A DNA stretch of 9,797 nt from an uncultured Rhizobiaceae group bacterium (lineage in GTDB: Bacteria; Pseudomonadota; Alphaproteobacteria; Rhizobiales; Rhizobiaceae): positions 1 to 9,797 of the forward strand of contig CALHHQ010000022.1 in the NCBI GenBank assembly GCA_938030645.1, written 5' to 3'. The position numbers and the translations under genes are program-made. The notes below the pieces were generated by a model. The model did no database searches. It worked only from the letters and a program-made list of their open reading frames with translations, and had not been told where the DNA came from. The stretch's first letter is position 1. The number at the start of each line of letters is the position of its first letter. Positions 5,606 through 9,797 of the stretch are shown piece by piece.

Positions 5606-6145
5606 ATGAACACTGTAAATACAAAAGATGCTTTTTCCCGCACAACCAAGATACTGCATTGGCTCATTGCCATACATATGATTGGGTTGATCGCTCTTGG
5701 TTGGTGGATGATTGATCTGTCATTTTATTCCAGCTGGTATTATCTGGCTCCGTTTCTTCACAAAGCCTTTGGCGTCGGTGTTTTTGCTTTAGGTGTCGTG
5801 TTGCTGGCCACCCGCTCCAGAAAACGCCCCGCCGCGATGGAAAACCATTCACGTTTGGAAAGCTTGGCTTCTAAAATCGCCCATTGGTTGCTGTTTTTAA
5901 GTGTGATCACCATTCCCATCAGCGGGTATATTTTCACCACTTTCACTGGTGAAGCCGTTTCATTCTTTAACTTGTTTGACATTCCAGCCCTGCTTTCTGT
6001 GTCTGAAACCGTGCGCGATTGGGCGATCGATTTTCACATTTATGCTTCATATGGATTGCTTGCGATTATTGCTGCTCACGCGGGCGGCGCATTGAAACAT
6101 CACTTCATTGACCAAGACCGCACATTGAGACGAATGACTTGGTAA
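5606..6145 (+). CDS. Cytochrome b561 family protein (CybB/YceJ-like), di-heme membrane cytochrome
   Basis: A 179-residue membrane protein with four hydrophobic helices at about 16-37, 49-69, 91-112 and 145-165. Histidines fall where this family places heme ligands: His18 (LHWLIAIH), His52 (LHKAFGVG), His144 and His158, with His24, His93 and the HH pair 165-166 also near helix ends. Bacterial b561 proteins of this type carry two b hemes and exchange electrons with ubiquinone; E. coli CybB has been described as a superoxide:ubiquinone oxidoreductase. The electron donor here is unknown. The ATG at 5606 follows GGGAGG at 5596-5601 by 4 bases; the longer open frame from 5549 would run through the terminator stem and is not used. 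It follows yceI by 61 bases, an arrangement like E. coli yceJ/yceI, so the two probably act together in the envelope. Confidence 0.92.
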   Translation: MNTVNTKDAFSRTTKILHWLIAIHMIGLIALGWWMIDLSFYSSWYYLAPFLHKAFGVGVFALGVVLLATRSRKRPAAMENHSRLESLASKIAHWLLFLSVITIPISGYIFTTFTGEAVSFFNLFDIPALLSVSETVRDWAIDFHIYASYGLLAIIAAHAGGALKHHFIDQDRTLRRMTW

Positions 6146-6165
6146 ACAGCATCGCAATTTTGCCT

Positions 6166-6191
6166 GTGACACGTCACCACCGCACAGCGGT
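6166..6191. promoter_or_regulatory. Two adjacent perfect dyads upstream of the polyprenyl synthase gene
   Basis: GTGAC-AC-GTCAC (6166-6177) is followed after one base by ACCGC-ACA-GCGGT (6179-6191). Both have perfect 5-bp arms. No T run follows either, so a terminator is unlikely. They lie 68-94 bases before the synthase ATG, a plausible operator position. The binding protein is unknown. Confidence 0.35.
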
Positions 6192-6197
6192 TATGCC

Positions 6198-6226
6198 TTG
6201 TGGAGTTGGTACTGAAACTTTATTTG
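6198..6226 (+). promoter_or_regulatory. Weak candidate promoter for the polyprenyl synthase gene
   Basis: TTGTGG (6198-6203, preceded by C as in the alphaproteobacterial CTTG box), a 17-base spacer, then TATTTG (6221-6226). Spacing is ideal but only half the bases of each box match consensus. Transcription would start near 6233, leaving a short leader before the ATG at 6260. Confidence 0.25.
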
Positions 6227-6259
6227 TGTGCCAGAAACTTCAAAAGGGCCAAATGTAAA

Positions 6260-7276
6260 ATGGGCGTTGTGATTTCAATTGACGAAGGCCGTGCTCCGCA
6301 AGCCAGTGTAAAACCGCTTGTTGACCTTACAAAGGCCGACATGGGCCGTGTGAACAGCCTCATCCTGTCGAAAACAGGATCGGATGTGGAAATGATCCCC
6401 GAAGTGGCCAAACACTTGATTGATTCAGGTGGAAAGCGCCTACGCCCGATGCTCACCCTCGCATCGGCTCAACTGTGTGGTTACGAAGGCGATGGTCACA
6501 TAACGCTCGCTGCCAGTGTTGAATTTATGCATACAGCGACTTTGCTGCATGATGATGTGGTGGACGAAAGCGACATGCGCCGCGGCAAACAGTCTGCGCG
6601 CATGGTTTGGGGCAATCAGGCCAGTGTTTTGGTTGGTGACTTCTTGCTTGGCCAAGCTTTCCGCATGATGGTGGATGCAGGTTCCATGGAAGCACTGGAA
6701 GTGCTCTCCACGGCTTCCATGGTGATCGCTGAAGGCGAAGTGATGCAGCTGTCAGCTGCCCAGAGCATGGAAACAACCGAAGATGATTATCTAACGGTCA
6801 TTCGTTCGAAAACGGCGGCATTGTTTTCTGCAGCCGCCGAAGTTGGACCTATTCTCGCTGGCTCAGAAAAACCTGTGCGCGATGCATTCCGCTCTTACGG
6901 TATAAATCTTGGCTTGGCGTTCCAACTGGTCGATGACGCATTGGATTATGGCGGTTCGAAAGCTGATCTTGGTAAAAACGTCGGCGATGATTTCTATGAA
7001 GGCAAAATCACCCTTCCCGTGTTGCTGGCGTATCGCCGAGGCAGCGAAGAAGAGCGAGAATTTTGGCGCGGTGCGATGGAAAGCGATGCTTCCGACGAAA
7101 TCGCGTTGCAAAAGGCAATGGGGTTGCTAGCTGATCACAATGCGATCGCAGATACTGTTGCGCGCGCCACGCATTATGGCGAAATCGCGCGCGATGCCCT
7201 CGCCCCGCTTCCAGCCAGCGATCTAAAACAAGCGCTCTTGGACGTGGTTGATTTCTGCATCAGTCGCGTAAATTAA
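6260..7276 (+). CDS. ispB: Polyprenyl (probably decaprenyl/octaprenyl) diphosphate synthase
   Basis: A trans-prenyltransferase that adds isopentenyl diphosphate to an allylic diphosphate to build the long side chain of ubiquinone. The 338-residue product has every family mark: GGKRLRP at 57-63, the first Asp-rich motif LLHDDVVDESDMRR with DDVVD at 98-102, GDFLLGQAF at 126-134, the KTAALF segment near 184-189, and the second motif FQLVDDALDY at 221-230 (Asp225, 226, 229), followed by GKNVGDDFYEGKITLP. Most Alphaproteobacteria use ubiquinone-10, so decaprenyl is the likelier product, but chain length cannot be read reliably here. The start at ATG 6260 (MGVVISIDEG) fits Rhizobiales homologues; an upstream GTG at 6200 would add 20 unlike residues. 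AGGG lies about 12 bases before the ATG. The TPR and ispE genes follow on the same strand. Confidence 0.95.
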   Translation: MGVVISIDEGRAPQASVKPLVDLTKADMGRVNSLILSKTGSDVEMIPEVAKHLIDSGGKRLRPMLTLASAQLCGYEGDGHITLAASVEFMHTATLLHDDVVDESDMRRGKQSARMVWGNQASVLVGDFLLGQAFRMMVDAGSMEALEVLSTASMVIAEGEVMQLSAAQSMETTEDDYLTVIRSKTAALFSAAAEVGPILAGSEKPVRDAFRSYGINLGLAFQLVDDALDYGGSKADLGKNVGDDFYEGKITLPVLLAYRRGSEEEREFWRGAMESDASDEIALQKAMGLLADHNAIADTVARATHYGEIARDALAPLPASDLKQALLDVVDFCISRVN

Positions 7277-7371
7277 GAATTGGCTAACGCTGACTTCAAG
7301 AACGTGTGTCATCTAGCTCTTTGGCTTGTCGGGAATCACTAAAACGGTCATGGTAAAGCCCTATTGTGTTG

Positions 7372-7396
7372 TATGATTTGGTGGGTGGCCAAATCA
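7372..7396 (+). promoter_or_regulatory. Perfect 8-bp dyad overlapping a -10-like box before the TPR gene
   Basis: TGATTTGG (7374-7381), a 7-base spacer, then CCAAATCA (7389-7396) is a perfect inverted repeat 29 bases before the ATG at 7426. TATGAT at 7372-7377 overlaps its left arm and resembles a -10 box, though I see no good -35 at 16-18 bases upstream. No T run follows, so an intrinsic terminator is unlikely; an operator or a leader hairpin fits better. Confidence 0.4.
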
Positions 7397-7425
7397 GGCG
7401 GCATCACGGGGTTTGAGGAGTGACT

Positions 7426-9201
7426 ATGCAGAGTGTTCGGGGACGTCTTAATTTGAAAAAATTGCGCGCATTGGCTTTAGGGTCAGCGTTTGCTTTTCTT
7501 GCAGCAGCGCCAGTGTTTGCCGACGAAACACCGTCCGAACCTCTCGTTCCCAGCAACAGTCTTGCCGGAAATTATTTGGCAGCCCGTATTGCCGCTACCG
7601 ACAAAGACACTTCAAATGCAGTGACGTTTTATAGACAAGCTATTGCACTTGATCCTGACAATGTGGATCTCAAGTTAAAAGCCTTCTTGAATTTCATCGC
7701 CAATGGTAATTTCGATGAAGGTGTCACCACCGGTCGTGAAATTGTCAAAGCAGGCAATGAGCCCGAAGTCGTCAATATCATTTTGTCTGTGGATGACATT
7801 CGTCGCAAAAACTGGGCTGGTTCGGAACGCAACCTCACCAAAGACTGGCGCAGTGCTCTTGACCGTTTGATGGCTGGGCTTGTGCGCAGTTGGTCGAAAA
7901 TCGGCCAAAAGCAAAATGATGAAGCCATGAAAATTGTCGATGGGCTAAAAGGCCCCGCGTGGTTCGACCTGTTTGCACAATATCATGGTGGATTGATTGC
8001 GCTCTCGACAGGAGACACCAAAGGCGCAGTCAAACGCCTGGACACGGCGTTTAAAAACCGTGCAGGTGGCCAAGCAGCAAATGAAACCTATACACGGGTG
8101 ATCTCTGCACTTGCTTTCGCCTATTTCAAAGACGGCAATGCAGACCAGGCAAAGAAAACGCTTCAAGAAGGTTTGAAACTGCAGCCACAAAGCCCTGTCT
8201 TTTCTAAGGGTGTTGAGAATCTGAACGCGGGCAAAGCCCCCAGTGCCGGCATTTTGACATCCCAGCGTGGCGCTGCAGAAGTTTTTCTCAACTTGGGTAC
8301 AGCCTTAAATAAAGAAGGCGGGCAGCAGTTTGCACGCATCTATATGCAACTGGCGCGGACACTGGCACCAAAGGACGATGCTGTTCTGGCTGAATTGGCA
8401 CAATTGCTGGACGCCCAAGGACTGACGGCAGAGGCCAACGATCTGTTCAGGGGTATAGAAGAAAACTCGCCTTATTACCGCATTGCCCGTTTGGAAATTG
8501 CACTCAACCTGGACGAGTTGGAAAACCTTGAAGCTTCAAAAAAAGAAATGGAAAGCTTGCTGGCAAGCGACCCTGACGATTTAGTCGCTTATCTTTCTTA
8601 CGGTGCGGTGTTGGCTCGGCACGAAAAATTTGCTGATGCAGCAGCCGTTTATCAACGTGTCATTGATCGCATTGAGAAACCCACACGTATTCATTGGAAC
8701 CTGTTTTATCGCCAAGGCATTTCCTATGAGCGCACGAAGCAATGGCCGAAAGCTGAAGCGGCGTTTAAAAAATCGCTGGAATTGCTGCCGAACCAGCCCA
8801 GTGTGCTAAATTACCTCGGATATTCGTGGATTGATATGAATATCAACCTTGAAGAAGGTTTGGAGATGATCCGCAAGGCTGTCTCCCTGCGCCCCAACGA
8901 TGGATATATGGTGGACAGTCTTGGGTGGGCTTTTTACCGCCTGAACCGTTTTGAAGAAGCTGTTGTTCAGTTGGAACGTGCCGTAGAACTTCGCCCAGGT
9001 GATCCCACGATCAACGACCATCTTGGCGATGCTTATTGGAAAGCAGGCCGAAAGCTTGAAGCTTCATTCCAGTGGCAACATGCACTCGCGATGGAACCGC
9101 CTGAAGGTGATGCCCCCCGCATTGAGGCCAAATTGAAAGACGGACTTGATGTTGTGGAGCAAAAGGAAACTGCTGAAGAGAAAAGCCCTGACAAGGGCTG
9201 A
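7426..9201 (+). CDS. Exported tetratricopeptide-repeat protein
   Basis: A 591-residue protein with a signal peptide (basic MQSVRGRLNLKKLR, hydrophobic ALALGSAFAFLAAA, cleavage after VFA32) and many TPR helices. One TPR-like unit is near the mature N-terminus (YRQAIALDPDN around 67-77). The clearest block is near 420-558, with four units ending FKKSLELLPNQ, IRKAVSLRPND, LERAVELRPGD and WQHALAMEPPE. A charged tail follows (KLKDGLDVVEQKETAEEKSPDKG). TPR arrays are protein-docking scaffolds; an envelope or periplasmic role is inferred from the signal peptide, and no enzyme domain is visible. There is no lipobox cysteine. GAGGAG at 7415-7420 lies 5 bases before the ATG at 7426, deciding it over the GTG at 7420. 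Similar genes precede ispE in other Rhizobiales as I recall; here ispE starts 17 bases downstream. Confidence 0.92.
   Translation: MQSVRGRLNLKKLRALALGSAFAFLAAAPVFADETPSEPLVPSNSLAGNYLAARIAATDKDTSNAVTFYRQAIALDPDNVDLKLKAFLNFIANGNFDEGVTTGREIVKAGNEPEVVNIILSVDDIRRKNWAGSERNLTKDWRSALDRLMAGLVRSWSKIGQKQNDEAMKIVDGLKGPAWFDLFAQYHGGLIALSTGDTKGAVKRLDTAFKNRAGGQAANETYTRVISALAFAYFKDGNADQAKKTLQEGLKLQPQSPVFSKGVENLNAGKAPSAGILTSQRGAAEVFLNLGTALNKEGGQQFARIYMQLARTLAPKDDAVLAELAQLLDAQGLTAEANDLFRGIEENSPYYRIARLEIALNLDELENLEASKKEMESLLASDPDDLVAYLSYGAVLARHEKFADAAAVYQRVIDRIEKPTRIHWNLFYRQGISYERTKQWPKAEAAFKKSLELLPNQPSVLNYLGYSWIDMNINLEEGLEMIRKAVSLRPNDGYMVDSLGWAFYRLNRFEEAVVQLERAVELRPGDPTINDHLGDAYWKAGRKLEASFQWQHALAMEPPEGDAPRIEAKLKDGLDVVEQKETAEEKSPDKG
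9184..9199. repeat. Stem-loop at the TPR gene stop
   Basis: AGCCCT (9184-9189), GACA, AGGGCT (9194-9199) is a perfect 6-bp hairpin reaching the first base of the TGA stop. On the plus strand no T run follows, so it should not end transcription before ispE. On the minus strand the hairpin is followed by TTTTCTC, so it could stop antisense transcripts. It may also be a coding accident. Confidence 0.35.
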
Positions 9202-9218
9202 CCTGAAACCGCTTTCAT

Positions 9219-9797
9219 ATGCAACGCCTTGCACGCGCCAAGATCAACTTAGCACTACATGTCACTGGACAACGAGTAGATGGCTATCATCTGCTCGATA
9301 GTTTGGTGACTTTCACTGATTTTGGCGATGTGATCTCCGTTCAATCATCTGATGAGTTTGAACTCACTATTGATGGCCCATTCGCAGATGGTTTGCACAC
9401 ATCGACCGACAATCTGGTTTTAAGGGCGGCCATTGGTTTGGCAAAATTGAACAGAGCGCCTCAAACGGGCGCAGCCATTCATCTGACAAAGAACTTGCCA
9501 ATTGCATCGGGTATGGGCGGCGGATCTGCCGATGCAGCAGCAACACTTTCAGCGTTGATGGAATTGTGGGACTTTCAGCCTAATCGAGAAGAACTCAGCG
9601 AACTTGCCCTTCAATTAGGGGCTGACGTTCCCATGTGCATGACTGGAAAAAACTGTATTGCAAGAGGTGTTGGAGACGAAATTACTCCTGTCTCTCTTCC
9701 GGCTATGAATATTGTTTTGATAAACCCACTCAAATCGGTCTCCACGCCTTCTGTTTTTAAAGCTCTCGCTGAAAAGCAAAACGCCCCGCTGGAAGAC
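9219..9797 (+). CDS. ispE: 4-diphosphocytidyl-2-C-methyl-D-erythritol kinase, N-terminal two thirds
   Basis: A GHMP-family kinase of the MEP isoprenoid pathway. It phosphorylates CDP-methylerythritol at the 2-hydroxyl with ATP, leading to isopentenyl diphosphate. The frame is open from ATG 9219 to the window edge (193 codons of roughly 290). The N-terminus MQRLARAKINLALHVTGQR-DGYH is typical, with Lys8 matching the conserved active-site lysine. The GHMP ATP loop is LPIASGMGGGSADAA (93-107), and LGADVP at 133-138 carries Asp136, the expected catalytic aspartate. GVGDEITP and NPLKSVST follow as in homologues. The start lies 17 bases after the TPR stop with no clear ribosome site, suggesting translation coupled to the gene before it. 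With the polyprenyl synthase two genes upstream, the strand carries both an early and a late step of isoprenoid supply for ubiquinone. Confidence 0.96.
   Translation, partial: MQRLARAKINLALHVTGQRVDGYHLLDSLVTFTDFGDVISVQSSDEFELTIDGPFADGLHTSTDNLVLRAAIGLAKLNRAPQTGAAIHLTKNLPIASGMGGGSADAAATLSALMELWDFQPNREELSELALQLGADVPMCMTGKNCIARGVGDEITPVSLPAMNIVLINPLKSVSTPSVFKALAEKQNAPLED

Noticed and set aside
6200..6259. GTG-initiated extension of the polyprenyl synthase
   Set aside because: The 20 extra residues do not resemble the family, while MGVVISIDEG from 6260 does.
9184..9210. Terminator between the TPR gene and ispE
   Set aside because: The hairpin has no T run on the plus strand, and the 17-base gap with no ispE ribosome site points to cotranscription.
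1..9797. Search for a defence system, mobile element, CRISPR array, toxin-antitoxin pair or structured RNA
   Set aside because: All strands are filled by chromosomal housekeeping or envelope genes; I saw no transposase, integrase, nuclease, regular spacer repeats or tRNA cloverleaf.

Overview
The window looks like ordinary chromosome from an alphaproteobacterium, most likely a marine-type member of the Hyphomicrobiales (Rhizobiales). I infer this from recalled protein resemblance (GlyQ, the polyprenyl diphosphate synthase, the S49 peptidase and the DUF2007/methyltransferase pair all read like Rhizobiales versions) and from the gene order. Base composition is moderate by eye, lower than in many rhizobia. 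I see no rRNA, tRNA, insertion sequence, CRISPR array or phage gene, and no stretch over 300 bases without a gene.

Layout. (1) 1-1149, minus strand: the 5' part of a VOC/glyoxalase-fold gene running off the left edge, preceded by glyQ (glycyl-tRNA synthetase alpha chain). (2) 1315-1704, plus strand: a small secreted protein of unknown function with a TGGQ repeat and four cysteines. It meets the next block tail to tail, and the two stop codons overlap in one CTAG. (3) 1701-4827, minus strand: in transcription order, a LysR regulator, a DUF2007 protein, a COG4123/TrmN6-like methyltransferase, a compact S49 (SppA-like) peptidase and a 64-residue single-span protein. Spacing is tight; DUF2007 and the methyltransferase overlap as ATGA. 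(4) 4966-6145, plus strand: a periplasmic YceI protein and a cytochrome b561, divergent from lysR, with a likely terminator between them. (5) 6260-9797, plus strand: a polyprenyl diphosphate synthase (ubiquinone side chain), an exported TPR protein and ispE (MEP pathway), which runs off the right edge.

How the parts fit. Block 5 and the DUF2007-methyltransferase-peptidase block are, as I recall, neighbours in many Rhizobiales. Here lysR, yceI and the b561 gene sit between them. YceI proteins bind polyisoprenoids, b561 cytochromes exchange electrons with ubiquinone, and the next gene builds the ubiquinone tail, so a quinone-linked theme is plausible but unproven. The lysR-yceI gap carries two AATGCAA copies 21 bp apart and two dyads, a good candidate LysR operator.

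I did not find a clearly new biological system. The items most worth a second look are the small secreted Cys/TGGQ protein, a C(UUCG)G hairpin inside the antisense convergent gene that could be its terminator, the lysR-yceI operator, and a perfect 8-bp dyad at a putative -10 before the TPR gene.
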